Source: Saccharopolyspora_D taberi (GTDB lineage Bacteria > Actinomycetota > Actinomycetes > Mycobacteriales > Pseudonocardiaceae). Taken from it: a DNA stretch of 31,529 bases. Every line of letters starts with the position of its first letter. The first letter of the stretch is position 1. The stretch spans positions 1-31,529 of the forward strand of contig NZ_BAAAUX010000028.1 in the NCBI RefSeq assembly GCF_039534165.1, in the 5' to 3' direction. Below are positions 1 through 7,022 of this stretch, in pieces. The notes beneath the pieces were generated by a model. The model saw only the letters and a list, made by a program, of their open reading frames with translations. It had not been told where the DNA came from and ran no database searches. Both the position numbers and the translations under genes were made by a program.

Positions 1-385
1 GGCCGCTGCGCGGCGGCTCCGCCGGGGGCTCGCCGCTGCGCGGCACCTGCCGGGCCGGGGGCCGCGCCGACTCCGGCGGCGCGGTCCACTCCTGCTGCCT
101 GCGCCGCACCGGCGGCTGTTCGGGCTGGCCGCCGGGCTGCTGCCAGGACTGGCCGGACTCCTCCGGCGTCGGCTCGGCCTTCCTGCGGTGGTGGGAGCCG
201 TTGCCGCCGGGGGTCTTTCCATGTTTCGAGAGGAGGTCGATGACCCGGGTGCCCCCGGTGCCGTCATCGCCGAGGGCGCGGCGACGCCGTCCGCTGCCGG
301 TGGCGTCGTTCTGCTCGCCCTGCTGCTCCTGCTCGGGACGGGAACGTCGGGGCACGTTGTTGCCTTGGCGGGGGTCCTGCGGCAC
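1..385 (-). CDS. N-terminal part of a Pro/Arg/Gln-rich protein, possibly an LCP-type envelope protein (partial)
   Basis: The gene runs off the left edge of the window, so only about 128 N-terminal residues are visible. The start is a GTG at 385-383, preceded by a good ribosome binding site (GGGAGGG, about 8 bases upstream). The visible part is hydrophilic and looks disordered: it is rich in Arg, Gln, Pro and Glu, with an RRRR patch, then RVIDLLSKHGK, then HHRRKAEP and proline-rich sequence. No membrane segment has been reached. A short (V/I)xxLL(A/S)xHG element followed by a basic patch is typical of the cytoplasmic leader of actinobacterial LytR-CpsA-Psr envelope proteins, but other membrane proteins of this group share such leaders. 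The open frame and start are clear; the family is a guess. A downstream transmembrane helix and LCP domain outside the window would confirm it. Confidence 0.5.
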   Translation of the reverse strand, partial: MPQDPRQGNNVPRRSRPEQEQQGEQNDATGSGRRRRALGDDGTGGTRVIDLLSKHGKTPGGNGSHHRRKAEPTPEESGQSWQQPGGQPEQPPVRRRQQEWTAPPESARPPARQVPRSGEPPAEPPRSG

Positions 386-566
386 CCGTATTCCCTCCCA
401 GTCCGAAGTCGTTGTGTGGCGTGGTCAACCCACGTCGGCGATCAAACCCCCCGCAGTCTTATCGCCCTGCGTTCTATCCGATAGTACGGCCGATCGCCCG
501 AACTGACGATAGTGCAGACAATTTCTTCACAATCAGTGCACGATCCCGTGTTCGAGCTGGGCCAAA

Positions 567-582
567 ACACTCATATGTGTTA
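567..582. promoter_or_regulatory. Imperfect palindrome ACACTCATATGTGTTA, possible operator
   Basis: The sequence has ACAC and GTGT arms around TCATAT. It lies just beyond the 3' end of the diguanylate cyclase gene, in the 255-base gap before the divergently ending envelope gene. A close relative (ACACTCATGTGTTA) lies at 1754-1767, on the other side of the same gene. The binding protein is unknown. Confidence 0.35.
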
Positions 583-640
583 GGCCACTTGCCCGGTTGT
601 GTGGTGCGGCGATCGACGCGGTGGCAGTGCGCGGTCGCGA

Positions 641-1495
641 TCAGTAACCGGACGGCATCCGGCCCGACGCCAGCCGGACCTCGCTGCCCGCGCGGTAGGC
701 GACCGCGTTCCGCCCGGACTGCTTGGCCGCGTACAGCAACGCGTCCGCGCTGATCAGCTGCTGCTCCGCCGACGGCGGCGCGGCCTCCGGCCCCAGGGTG
801 CTGTGCTGCTCGTGCGCGATTCCGATGCTGACCGTGACCCGCAGCCCCGGCGCCATCTGCCCCCACGGGAACCGCTCGATCCTGGCCCGGGCGCCCTCGC
901 ACGCGGCGACCGCGGCCGCCGCGTCGATGGTCGGGAACACCAGCACGAACTCCTCGCCGCCGTACCGCGCGCAGAACGCGCCCGCGGGCAGAACCTCCTG
1001 CAGCAGGTCGACGACCCGCTGCAGGACCCGGTCGCCGAGCAGGTGGCCGTAGGTGTCGTTGACGTGCTTGAACCAGTCCAGGTCGACCAGCGCGACCGCG
1101 AGCCCGTCGGCCCCGCTGTCGTCGGAGACCAGATCGGCCAGCCGCTCGTCGAGGTAGCGCCGGTTGTAGCTGGCGGTGAGGCTGTCCCGCCTGCTCTGCT
1201 CCCGGGCCTCGGCGTGTTCCCTGCGCAGTCGCTTGACCTCGTGCCGCAGCTGTTCGGGGACGCGCGGCGTGTCCTCGGTGGACATCAGGTCGAGGGCGGA
1301 GCGCAGGTGGTGGTACGCCTGCCGCCACTGCCCACGCGACGCGAGCAGGCTCGCGATCGACTCGTGCAGCTCGGCCATGCCGGTGCCGTCCGCCAGTTCC
1401 CGTCTCCTGCCGGGAGGCGGTGTCGGGCACCGGGCTGACGCGGAGTCGTCGCGCAGAGGTTCCGGGCCTGCGAAACCGTTGCGCAGTCCGGTCAT
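641..1495 (-). CDS. GGDEF diguanylate cyclase with degenerate I-site
   Basis: This 284-residue soluble protein should make cyclic di-GMP from two GTP. Residues 40-100 are helical: a TPR-like stretch (SLLASRGQWRQAYHHLRSAL) followed by a charged coiled coil. The GGDEF domain begins with DSLTASYNRRYLDERL (104-119). It has metal-binding acidic residues at D138 and D140 and the active-site signature RYGGEEF (177-183). The RxxD product-inhibition site that normally ends six residues before GG is replaced by PAGA (170-173), so feedback inhibition is probably lost. The ATG at 1495 is preferred because GGGAGG lies 8 bases upstream; a GTG three codons earlier overlaps that site. No transmembrane segment, EAL or HD-GYP domain is seen. 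In actinobacteria c-di-GMP acts through BldD-type regulators on development, but no such gene is nearby. Confidence 0.9.
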   Translation of the reverse strand: MTGLRNGFAGPEPLRDDSASARCPTPPPGRRRELADGTGMAELHESIASLLASRGQWRQAYHHLRSALDLMSTEDTPRVPEQLRHEVKRLRREHAEAREQSRRDSLTASYNRRYLDERLADLVSDDSGADGLAVALVDLDWFKHVNDTYGHLLGDRVLQRVVDLLQEVLPAGAFCARYGGEEFVLVFPTIDAAAAVAACEGARARIERFPWGQMAPGLRVTVSIGIAHEQHSTLGPEAAPPSAEQQLISADALLYAAKQSGRNAVAYRAGSEVRLASGRMPSGY

Positions 1496-1822
1496 CGCAC
1501 TCACCTCCCGTCCGTGGTGTCGTCGGGTGCGACGAATCGCTTGAGCTGATCCGACTCACGCTCGCTGCGAATTAGCTCGTCCGGCTGATCGGCATTGCTC
1601 CGAATCGCCGAGCGCGGCGTGAGGTTCGGCTGCCTTGGATGTGTACCCGGCGGAGGGGGTGCTGCGGAAGCGAATCGCATCGGACCCACCCGCACGGACG
1701 AGCAAATCAGCCTGTGTTTCTAGTCACGCCACCGCAAGTTCATCGGAACAACCACACTCATGTGTTACTCGACCCTCTCTCGAAAGTGTGAGAACTGTGA
1801 TTGCCTGTGCAATAAGAACGTT
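1496..1822. other. 327-base intergenic region upstream of the GGDEF gene
   Basis: No convincing gene is seen on either strand. The region holds the 5' leader of the diguanylate cyclase and the 3' flank of the dus-lipoprotein pair. Near 1735-1822 it is notably A/T-richer than its surroundings. The palindrome at 1754-1767 is the only clear structured element. No confident -35/-10 pair was found. Confidence 0.5.
1754..1767. promoter_or_regulatory. Imperfect palindrome ACACTCATGTGTTA, second copy of the motif
   Basis: Arms ACAC/GTGT flank TCAT. It shares ACACTCAT and GTGTTA with the element at 567-582, but lacks the central AT. A reverse-orientation partial copy (AGTGTGAG) follows at about 1785-1792. 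It lies upstream of the diguanylate cyclase (about 260 bases from its start) and downstream of the lipoprotein gene. Confidence 0.35.
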
Positions 1823-2236
1823 TTATGAGGGACAGGGAGCAAACCCGTAAGGCTGATCATCGATCAGGACGAGGTGTTGTGACCCGATCTGCCTGCCGAC
1901 CACTGTGTCATGTCGCCGCAACGTCACTTCGACCCCGACGACCCACACCTCGCCGCGCGGTGGCCCCGCTCCGTCCGGTGTGAACCCGGGATCGCGGCGC
2001 AGGGTCGACATCGCCGGATCGAGTTCGATCGTGGTGTCGCCGAGTTCGCAGAGCTGGTCCCGGAAATCCGGGTGCTGGGTCCGGCGCAGGAACTCCTGCT
2101 GCGCCGCGGGACCCCGTTCGGCCGCGGCGTTGTTGTCGGCGAAATAGCGCTGCACCGGATCCGGCTCGGCGCCGCCGCACCCGGCGACCACAAGCAGCAG
2201 TCCACAGAGGAGTCCGGCCACCCGCGACGCCGGCAT
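1823..2236 (-). CDS. Small putative lipoprotein, translationally coupled to dusB
   Basis: This 137-residue protein begins with a lipoprotein signal peptide (MPASRVAGLLCGLLLVVAGC). The lipobox VAGC puts the lipidated Cys at position 20. The mature part is about 118 residues, with a WVVGVEVTLRRHDTVVGR beta-rich stretch and Cys63 and Cys135, which could pair. Its ATG overlaps the dusB stop by one base (TGATG), so it is probably made by translational coupling. I do not recognise the family. The start is secure because the lipoprotein signal begins there; the longer upstream open frame only reads dusB in the wrong frame. It is probably anchored to the outer face of the membrane; its function is unknown. 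Confidence 0.8.
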   Translation of the reverse strand: MPASRVAGLLCGLLLVVAGCGGAEPDPVQRYFADNNAAAERGPAAQQEFLRRTQHPDFRDQLCELGDTTIELDPAMSTLRRDPGFTPDGAGPPRGEVWVVGVEVTLRRHDTVVGRQIGSQHLVLIDDQPYGFAPCPS

Positions 2237-3375
2237 CAGCCGCCGTTGTGGTCGATCTCGGCTTCGGTGGGCACGCACAGCTCGTCCGGATCGTCCAGCC
2301 ATCCCTCCGGCAGCACGACCTTGCCCGCGGAACCCTGCCTGCCGCGCGGACCCTCCGCATCGGACGGGAACGGGACGTCGGGGTCGAGGTCGGCCAGCAG
2401 GTCGTCGAGCTCGGCGAGGCTGGAGACCAGGCCGAAGCGGTGCCGCAGGTCGGAGCCGACCGGGAAGCCCCTGAGGTACTGCGCCATGTGCTTGCGCAGG
2501 TCGCGGAGGCCCTTCTGCTCTCCCATGTGGTCGGCCAGCAGTTCGGCGTGCCGCCGCAGCACCCGGGTCACCTCGCCCAGCGACGGACCCTCCGGGATCG
2601 GCTCGCCTGCGAACGCGGCCTGCAGGTCCCGGAACAGCCACGGCCTGCCGAGGCAGCCGCGTCCGACGACGACCCCGTCGCAGCCGGTCTCGGCCACCAT
2701 CCGCAGCGCGTCCTGGGCGCTGAAGATGTCGCCGTTGCCCAGCACCGGGATGGACCGCACGGTCTCCTTCAGCCTGGTGATGGCCGTCCAGTCGGCCTGC
2801 CCCGAGTAGCGCTGGGCGGCGGTGCGGCCGTGCAGCGCGACGGCGGCGGCACCGTTGTCCTCGGCGATGCGGCCCGCGTCGAGGTAGGTGATGTGCTCAT
2901 CGTCGATGCCGATGCGGAACTTCACCGTCACCGGCACCCCGGCGGGCTCGGCCGCCCGCACGGCCGCGCGGACGATCTCGCCGAACAGCCGCCGCTTGTA
3001 GGGCAGGGCGGAACCACCGCCCTTGCGGGTCACCTTCGGGACCGGGCAGCCGAAGTTCATGTCGATGTGGTCGGCGAGCCCCTCGTCGACGATCATCCGC
3101 GCGGCCTGGCCCATGGTCGCCGGGTCGACGCCGTAGAGCTGCATCGAGCGCGGGTGCTCGTCGGGGTCGAAGGTGATCATCTGCATGGTCGTCGGGTGCC
3201 GCTCGACCAGCGCCCGGCTGGTGATCATCTCGCAGACGTAGAGCCCGGCGCCGTACTCCCGGCACAGCCGCCGGAAGGCCACGTTGGTGATCCCGGCCAT
3301 CGGCGCGAGCACCACCGGCGGATCGACCTCGTAGGGGCCGATCTTCAGCGCGGGCTTGCTCAGGGTTGCGGTCAT
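2236..3375 (-). CDS. dusB: tRNA-dihydrouridine synthase B
   Basis: This 379-residue FMN enzyme reduces uridine to dihydrouridine in tRNA D-loops using NADPH. It has the TIM-barrel start APMAGITNVAFRR, the active-site cysteine in MNFGCPVPKVTRKGGGSAL (Cys110), the FMN phosphate-binding HGRTAAQRYSGQADW and GNGDI segments, and a C-terminal helical tRNA-binding domain (EQKGLRDLRKHMAQYLRGFP). The first good methionine is MTATLSKPALKIG at 3375. Upstream in-frame starts at 3384 (ATG) and 3465 give an unconserved leader. No strong Shine-Dalgarno site is visible. The C-terminal tail after about residue 320 is acidic and proline-rich, longer than in E. coli DusB but usual for actinobacterial forms. The lipoprotein gene follows with a one-base overlap. 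Confidence 0.93.
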   Translation of the reverse strand: MTATLSKPALKIGPYEVDPPVVLAPMAGITNVAFRRLCREYGAGLYVCEMITSRALVERHPTTMQMITFDPDEHPRSMQLYGVDPATMGQAARMIVDEGLADHIDMNFGCPVPKVTRKGGGSALPYKRRLFGEIVRAAVRAAEPAGVPVTVKFRIGIDDEHITYLDAGRIAEDNGAAAVALHGRTAAQRYSGQADWTAITRLKETVRSIPVLGNGDIFSAQDALRMVAETGCDGVVVGRGCLGRPWLFRDLQAAFAGEPIPEGPSLGEVTRVLRRHAELLADHMGEQKGLRDLRKHMAQYLRGFPVGSDLRHRFGLVSSLAELDDLLADLDPDVPFPSDAEGPRGRQGSAGKVVLPEGWLDDPDELCVPTEAEIDHNGG

Positions 3376-3555
3376 CGGCCCCATTGTCCCCGATGGGGCG
3401 AGGGCGACCGCAGTGAGCCGCGTCGCGTCCGCGCTCAGACGGACCGACGGGTTGCTTCCGTCCACGTCCGAGTGGTTTCGAACTCCCGGTCGGCCCGGCG
3501 GAGGCTGTCCCGCGGGCGTTGACCTCCACTTCGCTCCAAGTTCTAGCTTCCGGCC

Positions 3556-4500
3556 ATGAATGGATCACAACCCGTCCGGGAGTGGATCGCGAAAACCGCT
3601 CACCCGTTCGACACTGTTGATCCGTCCGCACCGCTGACCGACCTGCGGCCGCTGGCGGACGTCGTCGGGGACGCCACCGTGGTCGGGATCGGCGCTTCCA
3701 CCCGATCGGCGCGCGAACCCGTCCTGCTCGCACACCGGATGGTCCGGTTCCTGGTGGAGGAGATGGGCTTCCGCTCGGTCGTGCTGGAGGGCGACGACGC
3801 GAAGAGCGCCGAGATCGCCGAACACCTCCGCACCGGCGACGGGGATCTGCGCGCGATGCTCGCCGATGCGCGGACCTTCTGGCGGATCGAGGAGGTCCTC
3901 GGACTGATCGCCTGGCTCCGGGAGCACAACGAGGCGCACCCGGACGACCCCGTCCGGCTCGTGGAGCCGGGCGAACCGCCCTCGTCGCAGCGCAACCTCG
4001 CCGCGATCGAGAAGCACCTGGCCGAGGGCGTCGTCGAATGGCACGAGCGGACCGGGGACAAGATCGTCTACTGGGGCGGCATCGCGCACACCGCCGTCGG
4101 CTGGCGGCGCCTGGTCACCCAGGGCACCGGATCGGAGCGGCAGCGCAACGCGGGCAGCTACTTCCAGGAGCGCTTCGGCTCCGGCTACCGCTCGATCGGC
4201 CTCACCTTCGGCGAGGGCGCGATGCCGTTCGAGGCGCCCCCGCCGCCCGCGGACTTCGCCGAGCACGCGCTGTCCGCGCCAGGTCTGCCGCCGTACCTGC
4301 TCGACCTGCGCGCGGACGCGCCCGGGCCGGTGCGCGCCTGGATGGACCTGCCGGCGAAGACCCGGCTGATCGGCCCGCACTACGACCCGGCCGACGACGC
4401 CGAGCACCACCTCTCCGGCGAGGCGCTGGCGGAGTGGTTCGACGCCGTCGCGCACCTCCCGGCCGTGACCCCGGCCAGGGGACTCAGAACTTCGCGGTGA
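3556..4500 (+). CDS. Erythromycin-esterase-like protein with altered catalytic motif
   Basis: This 314-residue protein resembles the EreA/EreB/EreC superfamily, which hydrolyses the macrolide lactone or related esters. Visible family elements are the opening VVGIGASTR (42-50), the HRMVRFLVEEMGFRSVVLEGD strand-helix unit with Glu78, and YWGGIAHTAVGW with His178. Family members normally carry GExxHG near the N-terminus; here the aligned stretch is GASTRS, so the Glu and His are Ala47 and Arg50. It is also shorter than EreA or EreB, which have about 400 residues. It may therefore not be an esterase of the canonical mechanism. The ATG follows GCTTCCGGCC with no strong ribosome binding site. The last 17 bases overlap the convergent sodC-like gene. 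Confidence 0.78.
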   Translation: MNGSQPVREWIAKTAHPFDTVDPSAPLTDLRPLADVVGDATVVGIGASTRSAREPVLLAHRMVRFLVEEMGFRSVVLEGDDAKSAEIAEHLRTGDGDLRAMLADARTFWRIEEVLGLIAWLREHNEAHPDDPVRLVEPGEPPSSQRNLAAIEKHLAEGVVEWHERTGDKIVYWGGIAHTAVGWRRLVTQGTGSERQRNAGSYFQERFGSGYRSIGLTFGEGAMPFEAPPPPADFAEHALSAPGLPPYLLDLRADAPGPVRAWMDLPAKTRLIGPHYDPADDAEHHLSGEALAEWFDAVAHLPAVTPARGLRTSR

Positions 4501-5083
4501 GGCAGGCCAGCCGCCCGCCGGCGGTCCCGGCCTTGCCCGGCTCGGTGTGGGTGTGCGTCTCGTGGACCACGAACGACTGGGCGTCGCCGCGGTCGAGCTG
4601 CCAGGTTCCGGTCGCGGTGGCGGTGCCGTTGCCCTGGGCGTCGGTGTGGAAGTCCAGCCACACCTCGTTCTCCGGGTTGGCGAACTTCGGGTCGACCGAC
4701 GGCTTGGCCGGGTCCGGGATCTGCTGGAAGTGCGGTCCGGCGTCGTCACCGGTCGGGCCGCAGGGCTTGGTGTGCACGTGCGCGCCGTACACGCGGTTGG
4801 GCTGCAACCCGGTGAGCGCGACGGTGACCTCGGTCCGGGCGCCGCCGGTCTTCACCCCGAGCTTCGCAGTGGACCCCGGCGGGACCTGGTCGGGCTTGTA
4901 GGTCACGGCGGTGGCGCCCTCCCGGTACGGCTCGTAGGTCCCGGTGGTCTCGATCGGCGCCGGACCGGGCTGCTGCTCGGCGGGCGGCGTCTGGGCTTGC
5001 TGCTCGCCGCACGCGGCGAGCAGCGCACCGACCGTGCACAGGCCGACGAGCGACCCGAGCGCTCGGGTCCGCTGGTGGAGCAT
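4484..5083 (-). CDS. sodC: SodC-like Cu superoxide dismutase lipoprotein
   Basis: This 199-residue exported lipoprotein carries the Cu/Zn superoxide dismutase fold and should convert superoxide to peroxide outside the membrane. The signal peptide ends in the lipobox LAAC, with Cys25 lipidated, and a Pro/Gln-rich spacer follows. Candidate copper ligands are His102 and His104 (AHVH), His118 (GPHF) and His174 (VVHE). The disulfide pair is probably Cys108 and Cys194. The zinc-loop ligands of classical enzymes (two more His and an Asp after His118) are not evident, as in mycobacterial SodC, so copper alone may be bound. The ATG at 5083 is preferred; another ATG three codons upstream abuts GGAAGGG too closely. 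The gene is convergent with the esterase-like gene and divergent from the EamA transporter. Confidence 0.87.
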   Translation of the reverse strand: MLHQRTRALGSLVGLCTVGALLAACGEQQAQTPPAEQQPGPAPIETTGTYEPYREGATAVTYKPDQVPPGSTAKLGVKTGGARTEVTVALTGLQPNRVYGAHVHTKPCGPTGDDAGPHFQQIPDPAKPSVDPKFANPENEVWLDFHTDAQGNGTATATGTWQLDRGDAQSFVVHETHTHTEPGKAGTAGGRLACLTAKF

Positions 5084-5235
5084 GGGATCCATCCCTTCCG
5101 TCACCGACTGGAACGGGCTCGATTCTGCCGGTAGCGGTCGGAATCCGGACAGGGCATCCGGCCGGTGGGAACCAACGGGTGACGGTGTGAGGTGAGTCAT
5201 CGGAGCGCGGGGTGCCGGGGTGGTTAGGTTGGCTC

Positions 5236-6153
5236 ATGACTGAGGGGCGCGATCGCACGTGGCTGGTGGCGCTGGCGACCGCGATGTGGGGGACCGACGC
5301 GCTGTGGCGGATGCCGCTGGCGACGACGCTGCCTTCGGCGAGCGTGGTGTTCTGGGAACACCTGATCATCGTGGTCCTGCTGGCGCCGTTCCTGCCGCGG
5401 GCGTGGCGGGCGCTGCGTGCGTGCGGGTGGCGCGAACGGGTCGCGATCGTCGTGGTCGGCGCGGGTTCGTCGGCGCTGGCGACGACGTTGTTCACCACGG
5501 CGTTCAAGTTCGGCGATCCGGTGACGCCGCTGGTCCTGCAGAAGCTCCAGCCGGTGTTCGCGGCGGTCGCGGCACTGCTGGTGCTGCGCGAGCAGTTGCG
5601 CGGGCGCTACTTCGCCTTCGCGCTGCCCGCGCTGGCCGGTGCCTGGTTGCTGGCGTTCAAGGACCCGTTCGCGATCGAGTTGTCGCAGGTGGTGCCCGCA
5701 CTGCTGGCGCTGGGCGCGGCGGTGCTGTGGGCAGCGGGCACCGTGCTCGGCAGGCTGGTCAGCCGCACCATCCCGGCCCGCGACGTGACCACGTTGCGGT
5801 TCTCGATCGGACTGCCCACCGCCGCGGTGATCCTGCTGGTGACCGGAGCGCCGGTGGCGGTCGGCTGGGGCAACGCGTTCGGCCTGGTGCTGCTCTCGCT
5901 GATCCCCGGACTCCTGGCGCTGTGGCTGTACTACATCGGCCTGCGCAGCACACCGGCAGCGCGAGCGACGCTGGCGGAACTGTCCTTCCCGGCGACCGCC
6001 GCGCTGGTCGGCGTCTTCGTGCTCGGCGCGCACCTCACCGCGACCCAGTGGGCCGGCTTCGCGATCGTGGTGGCGATGGTGTTCGGTCTGGGCTGGCACG
6101 AGCAGGTCAGCCGCACCAAGCTCGTCACGGTTCCGACGCCCGCCGGCGTGTGA
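5236..6153 (+). CDS. EamA/DMT-family transporter
   Basis: This 305-residue integral membrane protein has about ten hydrophobic helices in two repeated EamA halves, the layout of drug/metabolite transporters. The first half ends near FAFALPALAGAWLLAF and the second near WAGFAIVVAMVFGLGW. Typical EamA features are the conserved TLFTTAFKFGDPVTPLVLQKLQPVFAAVAALLVLREQL stretch (read in two overlapping pieces: TLFTTAFKFGDPVTPLVL and LQKLQPVFAAVAALLVLREQ) and its second-half counterpart ending LAELSFPATAALVGVFVLG. The ATG at 5236 lies 8 bases after AGGTTGG; a start eight codons upstream adds an unlikely leader. The substrate cannot be told from sequence; members export amino acids, metabolites or drugs. 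It is divergent from the sodC-like gene and is followed by tRNA-Lys. Confidence 0.88.
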   Translation: MTEGRDRTWLVALATAMWGTDALWRMPLATTLPSASVVFWEHLIIVVLLAPFLPRAWRALRACGWRERVAIVVVGAGSSALATTLFTTAFKFGDPVTPLVLQKLQPVFAAVAALLVLREQLRGRYFAFALPALAGAWLLAFKDPFAIELSQVVPALLALGAAVLWAAGTVLGRLVSRTIPARDVTTLRFSIGLPTAAVILLVTGAPVAVGWGNAFGLVLLSLIPGLLALWLYYIGLRSTPAARATLAELSFPATAALVGVFVLGAHLTATQWAGFAIVVAMVFGLGWHEQVSRTKLVTVPTPAGV

Positions 6154-6207
6154 CCCACCTCCCGGACCAAAGCCGCACCAAAGCCACCCAAGATCATCTC
6201 GACCTTG

Positions 6208-6213
6208 TAACCT
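6208..6213 (+). promoter_or_regulatory. Putative -10 element of the tRNA-Lys promoter
   Basis: TAACCT matches the actinobacterial TANNNT pattern and ends 9 bases before the mature tRNA 5' end. No good -35 hexamer is seen 17-18 bases upstream. Confidence 0.35.
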
Positions 6214-6222
6214 GAGGCACGC

Positions 6223-6298
6223 GGGGCGTTAGCTCAACTGGCAGAGCAGCGGACTTTTAATCCGCGGGTTCAGGGTTCGATCCCCTGGCGCCCCACCA
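6223..6298 (+). tRNA. tRNA-Lys (anticodon UUU)
   Basis: The 76-base gene folds as a full cloverleaf with an encoded CCA end (6296-6298). The acceptor stem pairs GGGGCGT with GCGCCCC. The anticodon stem pairs GCGGA (6249-6253) with TCCGC (6261-6265). The loop CTTTTAA places the anticodon TTT at 6256-6258, which reads AAA/AAG lysine codons. The T arm contains GGTTCGATCC. It lies in the same direction as the genes on both sides. Confidence 0.97.
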
Positions 6299-6300
6299 GG

Positions 6301-6337
6301 ACCCCAGGTCACCGGCCTGGGGTTCCGGTGTTTTGAG
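6301..6337 (+). terminator. Intrinsic terminator after tRNA-Lys
   Basis: ACCCCAGG (6301-6308) pairs with CCTGGGGT (6316-6323) across a seven-base loop, followed shortly by GTGTTTTG. It sits three bases after the CCA end, so it should end the tRNA transcript before the YdcF gene. Confidence 0.65.
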
Positions 6338-6346
6338 AGGTATGAC

Positions 6347-6997
6347 GTGAACGTGCCGGCCGCACTTCGGAGCGATGTGCAGACGCTGTGGGACTACCAC
6401 GACCTGCATCACCGGCTCCGCGAGTGCGATGTCGGCGTGGGGCTCGGGAGCCATGACCTCGGTGTGGCGGACCGTGTTGTCGATCTGTACGAGCAGGGGT
6501 ATTTCCCGCGGGTGGTCTTCACCGGTGCCAACGCTCCGACGACCGTGGAGCGGTTCCCTCGCGGGGAGGCTGTTCATTACCGGGAGCGTGCGCTTGAGCT
6601 GGGAATGCCCGATTCGGCCATCCTGGTCGAGCCTCGTGCCACCAACACTGCGGAGAACATCGAGTTCACCCGTGAGCTGTTGTCGTCGAGAGACGTCCTT
6701 GTTGGATCGTTGCTGCTCGTGTCCCGGCCGTACCAGCAGCGGCGGGCCTTCGCGACGGCGAAGAAGATCTGGCCCGAGGTCGACATCGTGTGCAGCTCCC
6801 AGCGGACTGCGCTCGACGACTACGTGCGCTCCATTGGGGACGTCGATCGAGTGATCAACATGCTCGTCGGGGATACCCAGCGCATCACCGTCTACGCCGA
6901 ACGCGGCTTCTCCGTTCCGCAGGACGTTCCGCCCAATGTTGACGCTGCGTATCAACGTCTGGTCGCCGCGGGCTACACGTCACGGCTCGTCCGATAG
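6347..6997 (+). CDS. YdcF/SanA (DUF218) family protein
   Basis: This 216-residue protein belongs to the DUF218 (YdcF/ElyC/SanA) family. Visible family parts are the early acidic GLGSHDLGVADRVVDLYEQG, then FPRVVFTG, then RGEAVHYRERALELGMPDSAILVEPRATNTAENIEFT (read in pieces RGEAVHYRERALELGMP and ATNTAENIEFT), then LLLVSRPYQQRRAF. The conserved ATNTAEN and the SRPYQQRRA segments are usual active-region marks. Unlike SanA or ElyC it has no signal peptide or membrane helix, so it is a cytosolic YdcF type. The GTG start at 6347 has GAGAGG six bases upstream. The in-frame ATG nearby is followed at once by a stop. The HAD-phosphatase gene follows after 25 bases. Codon usage is less G/C-biased than in neighbouring genes. 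The biochemical role of cytosolic YdcF proteins is unclear. Confidence 0.85.
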   Translation: MNVPAALRSDVQTLWDYHDLHHRLRECDVGVGLGSHDLGVADRVVDLYEQGYFPRVVFTGANAPTTVERFPRGEAVHYRERALELGMPDSAILVEPRATNTAENIEFTRELLSSRDVLVGSLLLVSRPYQQRRAFATAKKIWPEVDIVCSSQRTALDDYVRSIGDVDRVINMLVGDTQRITVYAERGFSVPQDVPPNVDAAYQRLVAAGYTSRLVR

Positions 6998-7022
6998 AGG
7001 GCTGTTGGGAAGGAAGGCCACG

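Noticed and set aside
1823..2641. Longer start for the small lipoprotein gene
   Set aside because: The extra part reads dusB out of frame; the lipoprotein signal peptide fixes the start at 2236.
2248..3522. A 424-residue plus-strand open frame
   Set aside because: It is antisense to dusB, with repetitive Gly/Arg/His composition and no domain.
6223..6298. Integrated phage or island at the tRNA
   Set aside because: No integrase, no phage genes and no repeated tRNA 3' end were seen in the window.
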